A stretch of 64,000 nt of DNA from Pseudomonas putida. Its GTDB lineage: Bacteria > Pseudomonadota > Gammaproteobacteria > Pseudomonadales > Pseudomonadaceae. How positions within the stretch are numbered: position 1 is the stretch's first letter; each line of letters starts with the position of its first letter. The notes below the pieces were generated by a model, which saw nothing but the letters and a program-made list of their open reading frames with translations, searched no databases and had not been told where the DNA came from. Of the stretch, positions 11,468 to 20,061 are shown piece by piece. The translations under genes were made by a program, and so were the position numbers. The stretch covers positions 248,001 to 312,000 of the forward strand of contig NZ_JANHLK010000006.1 of NCBI RefSeq assembly GCF_028682635.1, in the 5' to 3' direction.

Positions 11468-12415
11468 ATGCAAATCAAACTCGCCAACCCCCGTGGCTTC
11501 TGCGCCGGTGTGGATCGGGCGATCGAAATCGTCAACCGCGCCCTGGAAGTCTTCGGGCCGCCGATCTATGTGCGCCACGAAGTGGTCCACAACAAATTCG
11601 TCGTCGAAGACCTGCGTAACCGCGGGGCAATCTTCGTCGAGGAACTGGATCAGGTGCCGGACGACGTGATCGTGATCTTCAGTGCCCACGGCGTGTCCCA
11701 GGCCGTGCGTACCGAAGCCGCCGGCCGTGGCTTGAAAGTGTTCGACGCCACCTGTCCGCTGGTGACCAAGGTGCACATCGAAGTCGCCCGTTACAGCCGC
11801 GACGGTCGTGAATGCATCCTCATTGGCCACGCCGGTCACCCGGAAGTCGAAGGCACCATGGGCCAGTACGATGGCAGCAACGGTGGTGCGATCTATCTGG
11901 TCGAAGACGAAAAGGATGTCGCCGAACTGCAGGTGCACAACCCGGAAAAACTGGCGTTCGTCACCCAGACGACCTTGTCCATGGACGATACCAGTCGCGT
12001 CATTGACGCATTGCGTACGCGTTTCCCGGCCATTGGCGGCCCGCGCAAGGACGACATCTGCTACGCCACGCAAAACCGCCAGGACGCGGTCAAGCAACTG
12101 GCCGACGAATGCGATGTGGTGCTGGTGGTCGGCAGTCCGAACAGCTCCAACTCCAATCGCCTGCGTGAACTGGCAGAACGCATGTCTACCCCGGCCTACC
12201 TGATCGATGGTGCCGAAGACCTGGAAAAAAGCTGGTTCGACGGTGTCGAGCGCATCGGCATCACCGCCGGCGCTTCCGCTCCGGAAGTCCTGGTGCGGGG
12301 CGTGATCCACCAATTGCAGGCCTGGGGCGCAACCGGTGCCGATGAATTGGCCGGTCGTGAAGAGAACATCACGTTCTCCATGCCCAAGGAGCTGCGGGTC
12401 CGTTCGCTGCTCTGA
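11468..12415 (+). CDS. ispH: 4-hydroxy-3-methylbut-2-enyl diphosphate reductase
   Basis: IspH (LytB) is the last enzyme of the MEP pathway, making IPP and DMAPP with an iron-sulfur cluster. The 315-residue protein shows the three cluster cysteines in [11 protein letters not shown] (Cys13), [12 protein letters not shown] and the later [18 protein letters not shown] active-site region, and [12 protein letters not shown]. The start ATG follows GAGGCACAGC. Its product feeds IspB at the left edge of the window. It ends five bases before a convergent pilin gene. Confidence 0.96.
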   Translation: MQIKLANPRGFCAGVDRAIEIVNRALEVFGPPIYVRHEVVHNKFVVEDLRNRGAIFVEELDQVPDDVIVIFSAHGVSQAVRTEAAGRGLKVFDATCPLVTKVHIEVARYSRDGRECILIGHAGHPEVEGTMGQYDGSNGGAIYLVEDEKDVAELQVHNPEKLAFVTQTTLSMDDTSRVIDALRTRFPAIGGPRKDDICYATQNRQDAVKQLADECDVVLVVGSPNSSNSNRLRELAERMSTPAYLIDGAEDLEKSWFDGVERIGITAGASAPEVLVRGVIHQLQAWGATGADELAGREENITFSMPKELRVRSLL

Positions 12416-12419
12416 GCCT

Positions 12420-12932
12420 TCACCCCGGGCATAACGCCTGCGCGGCCTGCTCGTTGCGCAGGCTGATGCGACCGTTCGAGGCCAGTACCACCTGGTGCTG
12501 GCTCTGCGCTTCGCGTGCCGCGCACACGTGCAATGTCCCCGCTTGAAATCCCCCGGCTACCGGCCCACCCAGTGGACCGAAGCGTATGGCTGTCTTGATA
12601 TACCGATTACCCATGATCGCCACGCCCATGCCGCTGCGGCGCTCGACCAGCAGCGGATTGTCGGGGTCCTCATGGCCCTTGCCGCTGACATCCAGAATGA
12701 TCCGCCAGCCCTGGCTCCAGTCGTCGTCGATGCCGTGAATGACCACGACCTGGCCACGGGCTATCGCTTCGCTTCTTGCACTGCGCAAACCGCTGACGAG
12801 TGACTTGGCTGCCTCCTCGCGATGGTTCGATTCTGTAAGCCCTGCAAAGGCCGGACTGACCAGGAGCAGAACAATCCCGGCAATCGCGAGTCCCATAAGC
12901 AATTCGATCAGACTGAAACCTTGCTCACGCAT
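12420..12932 (-). CDS. GspH/FimT-family minor pilin
   Basis: This 170-residue protein has a class III prepilin leader: MREQG then FSLIELLMGLAIAGIVLLL, so PilD should cleave after the glycine and methylate Phe. Glu5 of the mature protein, needed for assembly, is present. The C-terminal region ends VVLASNGRISLRNEQAAQAL with a terminal cysteine, as in FimT/GspH pseudopilins. In P. aeruginosa fimT and fimU point the same way; here this gene is inverted and convergent with ispH. Confidence 0.85.
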   Translation of the reverse strand: MREQGFSLIELLMGLAIAGIVLLLVSPAFAGLTESNHREEAAKSLVSGLRSARSEAIARGQVVVIHGIDDDWSQGWRIILDVSGKGHEDPDNPLLVERRSGMGVAIMGNRYIKTAIRFGPLGGPVAGGFQAGTLHVCAAREAQSQHQVVLASNGRISLRNEQAAQALCPG

Positions 12933-13017
12933 GAAATCTCCCTCCCTGGAACATGTTGCCTCGCGCGATCCCTGCGCCAGTAGAAGCAGGTATAGCCGAC
13001 GGCAACGAAGGGCAACG

Positions 13018-13491
13018 GTGGATCATCGTTCAAAAGGTTTCACGCTGATCGAGTTGCTGGTGGCGTTGGCGATCTTCCTGGTCCTGATCACCCTGGCGGT
13101 CCCGGCGTTCATCCGTTCGACACAAGGCACCAGGGCCGACACCGAGATGGGGGATCTGCGACGTGCCCTGAACTACGCCCGACTGGAAGCCATCGACCGA
13201 GGCGTGCCCATTCGGCTGCGACCCACGGCGGGAGGGAGCGGGTGGAGCGGGGAATTGTCGGTCTATGACAGCACGGGCACCCCGGCCAATGTGTTGCGGG
13301 TTGTTCCACCGATGAGCAGCGGGGCGACTCTGGCGCTACCCTCGGATGTCACGGCGATCGATTTCAATAATCTGGGCGGGCTGTCATCACCCTCCATGCC
13401 ACTGGTGATCAGCTATGTGCTCGGAACACAAAGCAGGACGCTGAATGTGTGTTTGAACGGACGAATTCTATTGGGTGGAAGTTGCGGATGA
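13018..13491 (+). CDS. FimU/FimT-like minor pilin
   Basis: This is a 157-residue prepilin with the leader DHRSKG and mature start FTLIELLVALAIFLVL. I place the start at the GTG at 13018, just 13 bases before the conserved GFTLIEL, with GAAGGG upstream; the frame is open for 93 more codons but those are antisense to the neighbouring pilin gene and not pilin-like. It overlaps pilV by four bases. Its position as first gene of the minor pilin operon suggests a FimU role in priming pilus assembly. Confidence 0.82.
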   Translation: MDHRSKGFTLIELLVALAIFLVLITLAVPAFIRSTQGTRADTEMGDLRRALNYARLEAIDRGVPIRLRPTAGGSGWSGELSVYDSTGTPANVLRVVPPMSSGATLALPSDVTAIDFNNLGGLSSPSMPLVISYVLGTQSRTLNVCLNGRILLGGSCG

Positions 13492-13937
13492 GGCCATGGA
13501 GCAAGCGTGCCCAGGAGGGCATGACGCTGATCGAAGTGCTGGTGGCGTTGCTGATCCTGGGCGTGGGGCTGTTGGGCGCGGCCGCCTTTCAATTGAATGC
13601 CTTGAAGTACACCGACAGTGCGCGCATGACCAGTCAGGCCAGCTTCATCGCCTACGACATGATGGACCGCATTCGCGCCAATGCAGCCGCCGACTACACC
13701 GTTACACCGCCAACCTCGGGCAATCCGAACGACGCCCGGGACCAGGACCTCTACGATTTCACCCGTAACATTGCCGGTTTTGGTGGCGAAACGGCGACCG
13801 GCAGCATCTCCCTGAGCCAGCGGGTGTACACCATCACCATCACCTGGGACGACTCGCGGGCCGCCAACGCTGCCGACTCACGGCGCAGTTTCGTCCTCAC
13901 CAGCCGCGCGACTGTCGACCCGGTGGCGAGGCCATGA
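13488..13937 (+). CDS. pilV: Type IV pilus minor pilin PilV
   Basis: This 149-residue protein has a prepilin leader ending EG and the segment MTLIEVLVALLILGVGLLG, followed by AAFQLNALKYTDSARMTSQA and AYDMMDRIRAN, the PilV core. Residue 1 of the mature form would be methionine, as in other PilV proteins. GGTGGAAG precedes the ATG, which overlaps the upstream stop. It is part of a priming complex with PilW, PilX, PilE and FimU. Confidence 0.92.
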   Translation: MRPWSKRAQEGMTLIEVLVALLILGVGLLGAAAFQLNALKYTDSARMTSQASFIAYDMMDRIRANAAADYTVTPPTSGNPNDARDQDLYDFTRNIAGFGGETATGSISLSQRVYTITITWDDSRAANAADSRRSFVLTSRATVDPVARP

Positions 13938-14647
13938 GCCGCTTCAGTCGCGGCTTCGGCCTGGTCGAGTTGCTGATCGCCCTGGCCTTGAGCCTGGTCG
14001 TGGTGCTGGGCGTGGTGCAGGTATTCATCGCCGCGAAAAACACTTACATCAGCCAGAACGCCGCGGCGGCCATGCAGGAGGACGCGCGTTTCGTGCTGAG
14101 CAAAATGATCCAGGAAATCCGCATGGTCGGCATGTTCGGCTGCCTGGGGTCTATCACCGATGCCAGCAAAGCGCGTGACTTCAATGCCAGCCATCTAAAG
14201 CCGATCAGTTGGGACAACGCCGGTCGCAAGTTGACCCTGGTCACGGCGGACATCGGCAGCAATGGCGGGACGCCGGCCTGGACGGTGGTATCCGATTGTC
14301 GCACCAGCGCGACGGCGTATTCCGACTCGCAAGCACCTGCTACGGGGCAACTGGCATTTCCCATCCGCCGATTGATCTACAGCTTGAAGAACGGTGAGCT
14401 GAAGATGGGCGTCGGCAGGGATAAGCCGCTCGAGCAAGTACTGGTGGATAACGTCAGTGCCTTCGACGTCAGCTTCGGCCTGGCCAGCTCGGCTTCCGAT
14501 CTGGCAGTGTCCAGTTACAGCAGCAACCCGTCGGACCCGGCACGCATCCGCAGCGTACGCCTGAGCCTGACCCTCACCGACCCGAACAATCGGGTGGGCG
14601 ACCAGACCTTCAACGTGGTTGCCGCCTTGCGCAACCGCTTGCCATGA
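13934..14647 (+). CDS. pilW: Type IV pilus minor pilin PilW
   Basis: This is a 237-residue minor pilin with leader MSRFSRG and mature start FGLVELLIALALSLVVVLG; Glu5 is present. The central EDARFVLSKMIQEIRMVGMFGC block is typical of PilW. The ATGA overlap with pilV and the four-base overlap with pilX mark a tightly coupled operon. Confidence 0.92.
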   Translation: MSRFSRGFGLVELLIALALSLVVVLGVVQVFIAAKNTYISQNAAAAMQEDARFVLSKMIQEIRMVGMFGCLGSITDASKARDFNASHLKPISWDNAGRKLTLVTADIGSNGGTPAWTVVSDCRTSATAYSDSQAPATGQLAFPIRRLIYSLKNGELKMGVGRDKPLEQVLVDNVSAFDVSFGLASSASDLAVSSYSSNPSDPARIRSVRLSLTLTDPNNRVGDQTFNVVAALRNRLP

Positions 14648-15129
14648 GGCGCGGGCCGATGAGCGTTGCCCCTGGTGCCCAGCGCGGCATGGCGCTGCTG
14701 GTCAGCCTGGTGTTCCTGTTGCTGCTGACGCTGATCGGTATTTCATCGATGCAAAACGCCACCCTGCAGGAAAAAATGGCCGGCAGCCTGGGCTTGCGCA
14801 ATCAGTCGTTCCAGCTGGCCGAAGCGGTATTGCGCGTGGGTGAAAGCGCGGTGCAGCTCGATAGTTACTCGTTGCCCGTGTGCAGCGGCACTGCCCGGTG
14901 CGCCCCGCCTGCCGAGTCGGCGAGCCTCACCGCGGCCGGGTTCAATTCCACCTCGGGGGTGACCTGGATCGCGTCCGGCAACGGCTTCTATGGCGTGCAG
15001 AACATCGGCACCACCAAGGCGGCGGTGAACGTGCCGAGTAACACCTCGGCAACCTTGTACCGGATCACCGCCGTGGGCATTGCGGGCAGTTCACGCAGTG
15101 TGGTGGAGAGCATTTATGCGAAATATTGA
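14644..15129 (+). CDS. pilX: Type IV pilus minor pilin PilX
   Basis: This 161-residue protein has an N-terminal hydrophobic helix (GMALLVSLVFLLLLTLIG) followed by MQNATLQEKMAGS and QLAEAVLRVGE, the PilX pattern. As in other PilX proteins the mature region lacks the usual Glu5. It overlaps pilW by four bases and pilY1 by 14. Confidence 0.9.
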   Translation: MRRGPMSVAPGAQRGMALLVSLVFLLLLTLIGISSMQNATLQEKMAGSLGLRNQSFQLAEAVLRVGESAVQLDSYSLPVCSGTARCAPPAESASLTAAGFNSTSGVTWIASGNGFYGVQNIGTTKAAVNVPSNTSATLYRITAVGIAGSSRSVVESIYAKY

Positions 15130-17056
15130 AAGTCGCTCACAGCGCTGGCGGTGGTTGAGTGGGGCCATGTGTGCCTTGTTGCTGGCCGCTCCGGCCTATG
15201 CCTTCACGCCTGCGGATTCGCCCTTGTTGTGCAGCAAGGCCGGCTCCGGCGGCAGTGGTGTCGCCAGCGGCACCCGCTATTTCCAGACCAGCTACGACCC
15301 CAGGGACTGGCGTGGCACGATCAAGGCCTATGGCTTCACCGCCAGTGGCACGGTCGATACCTCTTCGGTGCTGTGGTCCACCGATACGGCCATCGTGCCG
15401 GGCGCCACGGGACCGGCCTATCAATCGTGGAACAGCCAGACCCACAGCGCCGTGACATTGGCCTTTGCCAATTTGTCTGCGGCTCAGCAAGGCGTGCTCA
15501 GCCAGGGCTTGCCTGGCGGTATTACGGGCAGCGATCTGCTGGAATGGAGCAAGGGCGCGAACAAGGCCGGCCTGAAAGTGCGCAGTGTATTGCTCGGCGA
15601 TATCGTCAACTCGCCGCTGGTCCTGGCGGCGCCTTCGGATAAAACCGCAGCTGATTTGTCGGGGGATACCTCCTACAGCACCTATCTGGCGACCAAGGCG
15701 GCCAACATGAATGCCAGCCTGGTGGTCAACGCCAACGACGGTTTTGTCAGCGTCATCAACACCGCCAACGGTGCCCGGCGCTACGCCTACATGCCCGCCA
15801 GTGTGCTGCCGTCCTTGCATTACATCGCCGATCCCACCTACATCAACGGCGTTGGCCACAGGTTTCTGGTGGATGGGCAGGTGGGCGTGTTTGATGCCCA
15901 GTTGAACAGCGCCTGGAAGACCCTCGCCCTGGGCGGAACGGGCGCGGGCGGGCGAACCTTCTATGCGCTGCAACTGTTCGACGCATCGGCGGGGAATGTG
16001 ACCAAGGCCCTGTGGGAAATCAGCGCGCCGGACACTGCCAATGCGGCGAACGCTTTTAATGACCTGGGTTATGCCTACGCCCGTCCGGAGGTGGCACGCT
16101 TGGCGGATGGGCGCTGGGCGGCGTTCATTGCCAATGGCTATGGCAGTTACTCCGGGGTGGCGGCGTTGTACGTGGTGGATATTCGCGACGGCAGCCTGAT
16201 CAGGAAAATCGTGATCGACAGCAGCGAGACCACTAACGGCTTGTCTTCGGTGAAACTCAGGGTGAACTCGCAGAATGTGGTACAGGCTGCCTATGGCGGA
16301 GACCTCAAGGGGCGGCTCTGGAAGTTCGACCTCAGTGGCGCCACCCCGAACGCCTGGGGCCTCGCATTTGCCGGCAAGCCTTTGTTCACCACCGCCGGTG
16401 GTGCTACCCAGCCCATCACCGCGCAGCCATTACTGGCGGACAGCGCCCAGGGTGGAACAATGGTGTTTTTCGGCACCGGCAAATTCAACGAGACAGCGGA
16501 CAGGACCAACAAAGACCTGCAGGCGTTCTACGCGGTGTGGGACGCGCAGGGCGGCTCGGGGCAGATCACTACCTCCAGCCTGCAGGCCCAGGCAGTGACC
16601 GGGGTGTCGGCGCAGTCCATCACCACCAGCCAGTACGAGGTCACCTACCCGACGCAAAAGGGCTGGTATTTGCCGCTGGTGTATAACAGCGCGCTGACCG
16701 GTGAGCGGGTGATCAACCAGGCCAGCCTGGTGCTCGGTCGGATCGTCTTTACCACGGCCAGCGTGGATACCACCGACCCTTGCGCCAGCTTTGGCAGCGG
16801 CAAACTGATCGAACTCGATGCGTTCAGCGGTAAGATGCTCAATTACGCGGTGCTCGACACCAACGGCGACGCCGTGGTCGACAGCACCGACACGCTGTCC
16901 AGCGGCGTGGTCTTTACCGGCGGGATGCCGACCCTGAACGCCATCGTCAATGGCGGGGCTCGCAAGATCGTGAACGATTCCAGTGGCGGTATCTCCACGC
17001 TGGTGGAAAAATCCGGTGGCGGCAGCCGTCGCATCATGTGGCGACAAATACAGTAA
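15116..17056 (+). CDS. pilY1: Short PilY1/PilC-type pilus adhesin lacking the N-terminal VWA half
   Basis: This 646-residue secreted protein starts MRNIESRSQRWRWLS with a signal peptide ending at about AYA (residue 30). It corresponds to the C-terminal half of PilY1: FQTSYDPRDWRGTIKAYGF, DIVNSPLV, VNANDGFVSVI and the beta-propeller core GDLKGRLWKFDLSG. A calcium-binding loop DTNGDAVVDSTD lies at 581-592. P. aeruginosa PilY1 is over 1,100 residues with a von Willebrand A-type region before this; that half is absent, yet the signal peptide is intact, so it looks like a natural short form rather than a broken gene. It overlaps pilX. Confidence 0.88.
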   Translation: MRNIESRSQRWRWLSGAMCALLLAAPAYAFTPADSPLLCSKAGSGGSGVASGTRYFQTSYDPRDWRGTIKAYGFTASGTVDTSSVLWSTDTAIVPGATGPAYQSWNSQTHSAVTLAFANLSAAQQGVLSQGLPGGITGSDLLEWSKGANKAGLKVRSVLLGDIVNSPLVLAAPSDKTAADLSGDTSYSTYLATKAANMNASLVVNANDGFVSVINTANGARRYAYMPASVLPSLHYIADPTYINGVGHRFLVDGQVGVFDAQLNSAWKTLALGGTGAGGRTFYALQLFDASAGNVTKALWEISAPDTANAANAFNDLGYAYARPEVARLADGRWAAFIANGYGSYSGVAALYVVDIRDGSLIRKIVIDSSETTNGLSSVKLRVNSQNVVQAAYGGDLKGRLWKFDLSGATPNAWGLAFAGKPLFTTAGGATQPITAQPLLADSAQGGTMVFFGTGKFNETADRTNKDLQAFYAVWDAQGGSGQITTSSLQAQAVTGVSAQSITTSQYEVTYPTQKGWYLPLVYNSALTGERVINQASLVLGRIVFTTASVDTTDPCASFGSGKLIELDAFSGKMLNYAVLDTNGDAVVDSTDTLSSGVVFTGGMPTLNAIVNGGARKIVNDSSGGISTLVEKSGGGSRRIMWRQIQ

Positions 17057-17070
17057 GTGAGAATTGAGGC

Positions 17071-17472
17071 ATGCGCAGTTCCAACCGCGGTTTTACCCTG
17101 ATCGAAATCATGATCGTGATTGCGATCATCGGGATCGTCATCACCATTGGCTATCCGAGCCTCACCGAGTACGTGAACAAGGGGCGTCGCACCGAAGTCG
17201 CCGGCCTGCTCTCGGAACAGGCGCAGATCCTCGAGCGCTACTATTCGAAGAATAACGTCTACACCAATGCCACCGATCTTAGCGCCGGCAACGATTACTA
17301 CAGCATCACACCGACCCTGACGGACCAGACGTTCCTGCTGACGGCAACCCGCAAGAGCGATGCCGCCATGGCCGCTGACAAGTGTGGTGACTTCACGCTC
17401 ACCAACACCGGTGTCAGAAGCATGGTCAATGCGGCGGACGGCCTGACCACCAAGGATTGCTGGGGTCGCTGA
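17071..17472 (+). CDS. pilE: Type IV pilus minor pilin PilE
   Basis: This 133-residue prepilin has leader MRSSNRG and mature start FTLIEIMIVIAIIGIVITIG with Glu5. The C-terminal cysteines (DKCGDFTL and KDCWGR) frame a disulfide-bonded D-region. It follows pilY1 after 14 bases; the small pilY2 gene found between them in P. aeruginosa is absent. It is the last gene of the minor pilin operon. Confidence 0.92.
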   Translation: MRSSNRGFTLIEIMIVIAIIGIVITIGYPSLTEYVNKGRRTEVAGLLSEQAQILERYYSKNNVYTNATDLSAGNDYYSITPTLTDQTFLLTATRKSDAAMAADKCGDFTLTNTGVRSMVNAADGLTTKDCWGR

Positions 17473-17526
17473 GTTCCTTTTCGGGCGCCCTTTGCGCCTC
17501 TGTCTATTGAACGGTTGGATCAGAAC

Positions 17527-18627
17527 ATGACCAGGCAACAGCAAGTGGTGATCGTCGGTGGTGGGGTAATCGGGCTGCTGACGGCATTCAATCTCGCGTC
17601 CCAGGTGCAGAGTGTGGTGCTGCTGGACCGCTCGAATGTCGGCCAGGAATCGTCCTGGGCCGGCGGTGGCATCGTTTCGCCGCTCTATCCATGGCGCTAC
17701 AGTCCTGCGGTGACCGCGCTGGCGCATTGGTCCCAGGATTTTTATCCACAGCTGGGCGAGCGCTTGTTTGCGGCCACCGGCATTGATCCCGAGGTCCATA
17801 CCACAGGCCTGTACTGGCTGGACCTGGACGATGAGGCCGAGGCGCTGGCCTGGGCCGCGCGCGAGGGCCGGCCGCTGCGGGCTGTGGATATCTCGGCGGC
17901 CCACGATGCGGTGCCGGTGCTGGGCGGTGGTTTTTCCCGGGCGATCTACATGGCCGACGTGGCCAACGTGCGCAATCCACGGCTGGTGAAGTCGCTCAAG
18001 GCGGCCTTGCAGGCGCTGCCGAACGTGACGATCCATGAGCAGTGCGAAGTCAGCGGGTTTATTCGGCAAGACGAAAAAATAGTCGGTGTGCAGACCTCCA
18101 CCGGCGCGATCCATGGCGACCAAGTGGTCCTCACCGCTGGTGCCTGGAGCGGCGATCTGCTCAAGAGCCTGGGCCTTGAATTGCCGGTCGAACCGGTGAA
18201 AGGGCAGATGATCCTCTACAAGTGCGCGGCGGACTTCCTGCCAAGCATGGTGCTGGCCAAGGGGCGCTATGCGATTCCGCGCCGCGATGGGCACATCCTG
18301 ATTGGCAGTACCCTGGAGCATGAAGGCTACGACAAGACGCCGACCGAATCGGCACTCGAAAGCCTCAAGGCCTCGGCTATCGAGTTGATCCCGGCGTTGG
18401 CCGGCGCCGAGGTGGTGGGGCATTGGGCCGGGTTGCGGCCAGGCTCGCCGGAGGGCATTCCCTATATTGGCCAGGTGCCGGGTTTCGAGGGGCTTTGGCT
18501 CAATTGCGGGCATTACCGCAACGGGTTGGTGTTGGCGCCGGCGTCGTGTCAGTTGTTTGCCGATGTGATGTTGGGCAGGGCACCGATCATCGATCCGGCA
18601 CCTTATGCGCCAACCGGGCGGATCTGA
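17527..18627 (+). CDS. thiO: Glycine oxidase ThiO / FAD-dependent amine oxidase
   Basis: This 366-residue DAO-family flavoprotein has the N-terminal dinucleotide fold (VVIVGGGVIGLLTAFNLA), ESSWAGGGIVSPLYPWRY and the C-terminal GLRPGSPEGIPYIG and HYRNGLVLAPAS, which fit ThiO, the enzyme supplying iminoglycine for thiazole synthesis. D-amino-acid oxidase activity on other substrates is possible. The ATG at 17527 is preferred over an in-frame TTG at 17515. The position between the pilin operon and pilR matches P. aeruginosa. Confidence 0.88.
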   Translation: MTRQQQVVIVGGGVIGLLTAFNLASQVQSVVLLDRSNVGQESSWAGGGIVSPLYPWRYSPAVTALAHWSQDFYPQLGERLFAATGIDPEVHTTGLYWLDLDDEAEALAWAAREGRPLRAVDISAAHDAVPVLGGGFSRAIYMADVANVRNPRLVKSLKAALQALPNVTIHEQCEVSGFIRQDEKIVGVQTSTGAIHGDQVVLTAGAWSGDLLKSLGLELPVEPVKGQMILYKCAADFLPSMVLAKGRYAIPRRDGHILIGSTLEHEGYDKTPTESALESLKASAIELIPALAGAEVVGHWAGLRPGSPEGIPYIGQVPGFEGLWLNCGHYRNGLVLAPASCQLFADVMLGRAPIIDPAPYAPTGRI

Positions 18628-18634
18628 AACAAGA

Positions 18635-18718
18635 TCAAAAGATCGCAGCCTGCGGCAGCTCCTACAGGAGAAATGCGTACCCCTCCTGTAGGAGCTGCCG
18701 CAGGCTGCGATCTTTTGA
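18635..18718. repeat. REP/BIME palindrome, GATCGCAGCCTGCGGCAGC type
   Basis: An 84-base near-perfect inverted repeat begins TCAAAAGATCGCAGCCTGCG and ends with its mirror image. It lies between convergent thiO and pilR. The same subtype occurs at 54665-54742 and, with TTCGG in the arms, at 60631-60707. Confidence 0.9.
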
Positions 18719-18723
18719 GGCCG

Positions 18724-20061
18724 TCAATCCAAACCGAGTTTCTTGAGCCTGTAGCGCATCGATCTGAATGACAGATTCAACCGCTGAGCCGCCGCCGTGC
18801 GGTTCCAGCGGGTCTCTTCCAGCGCCTGCAAAAGCAACTGGCGCTCAACGTTTTCCAGGTAGGCCTCCAGGTTATTGATCTGCGTGAGGTCCGGCACACC
18901 CGCTTCGGCGGCACAGTTGCCTTCGGCCAGGCGCAGGTCGCTGGGCTCGATCTGCTGGTTGTCGCATAACGTGTGAGCCCGTTCGAGCATGTTCTCAAGT
19001 TCGCGCACATTGCCCGGGAAACGGTAGCTTTTCAGGACCTCGAGGGCATTGGGGTGGAGTGTTGCCGCGGGCTGCCCGGTGTCTGCAGCCAGGCGCTTGA
19101 GCACATGGCTGGCCAGGGGCTCGATGTCGTCACGGCGTTCGCGCAACGGCGGAACCCGCAGCTCGATCACGTTCAGGCGGTAGTACAGGTCCTGGCGAAA
19201 ACGTTCGGCAGCGACTTCGGCGCCAAGGTCTTTGTGGGTGGCGCAAAGGATGCGCACATCGACCACCACTTCCTGTTGCCCACCGACGCTGCGTACTGCT
19301 TTCTCCTGGATGGCCCGCAACAGTTTGACCTGCATCGGCAAAGGCAGGTCTGCCACTTCGTCGAGAAACAGGGTGCCGCCGTGGGCCGCCTGGAACAGTC
19401 CCGGTTTATCTTCGATGGCGCCGCTGAAGCTGCCTTTTCGATGGCCGAAAAACTCGCTCTCCATCAGCTCGGTCGGAATCGCACCGCAATTGACCGGGAC
19501 AAAGGGTTGGCTGGCCCGTGGTCCTCGCTCATGAATCAGGCGGGCGACCCGTTCCTTGCCGCTGCCGGACTCGCCACTGATGTACACCGGTGCCTGGCTA
19601 CGGGCCAGTTTGTCGATCTGTTTGCGCAGATCGCGCATGGGCGGTGAGTCACCCAGCAAACGACGATCGATGGCGGAGCCAGGGGCGGGCAGCAGCAAGG
19701 CACTGGTCACCAGTTCCCGAAGGCGGGTCAGGTCCACCGGTTTGGTCAGGAAATCGAACGCACCGGCCTTCAGCGCATTGATCGCCGTGTCGAGGCTGCC
19801 ATAGGCCGTGATCATGGCCACCGGGACTTGCGGGTAGCGTTGCTGGATGTGTTGCACCAGCTCCAGGCCGCTGCCGTCGGGCAAGCGCATGTCGGTCAGG
19901 CACAGGTCGAACGCCTCGCGCTGGAGCAGGATCAAGGCCTCGCCAGCGTTGCGTGCGCTGTAGGTATCGAGCTTCATCCGGCCCAGGGTGATTTCCAGGA
20001 GTTCGCGGATGTCCGGCTCGTCGTCGACGATCAGGACTTTTTGCCGTGGGCTCTTGTTCAA
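18724..20061 (-). CDS. pilR: Sigma-54 response regulator PilR
   Basis: PilR activates sigma-54 transcription of pilA. The 445-residue protein has a receiver domain (VDDEPDIRELL, phospho-acceptor Asp57 in CLTDMRLPDG), an AAA+ domain (Walker A GESGSGKE, Walker B GTLFLDEVADL, and GNVRELENML) and a Fis-type helix-turn-helix at the C-terminus (RWNRTAAAQRLNLSFRSM). The sigma-54 contact loop reads GSFSGA rather than GAFTGA. The start is a TTG at 20059-20061 that overlaps the pilS stop codon; no suitable ATG exists. Confidence 0.93.
   Translation of the reverse strand: MNKSPRQKVLIVDDEPDIRELLEITLGRMKLDTYSARNAGEALILLQREAFDLCLTDMRLPDGSGLELVQHIQQRYPQVPVAMITAYGSLDTAINALKAGAFDFLTKPVDLTRLRELVTSALLLPAPGSAIDRRLLGDSPPMRDLRKQIDKLARSQAPVYISGESGSGKERVARLIHERGPRASQPFVPVNCGAIPTELMESEFFGHRKGSFSGAIEDKPGLFQAAHGGTLFLDEVADLPLPMQVKLLRAIQEKAVRSVGGQQEVVVDVRILCATHKDLGAEVAAERFRQDLYYRLNVIELRVPPLRERRDDIEPLASHVLKRLAADTGQPAATLHPNALEVLKSYRFPGNVRELENMLERAHTLCDNQQIEPSDLRLAEGNCAAEAGVPDLTQINNLEAYLENVERQLLLQALEETRWNRTAAAQRLNLSFRSMRYRLKKLGLD

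Noticed and set aside
12739..13017. 93-codon extension of the FimU-like pilin
   Set aside because: It is antisense to the neighbouring pilin gene and would bury the prepilin leader.
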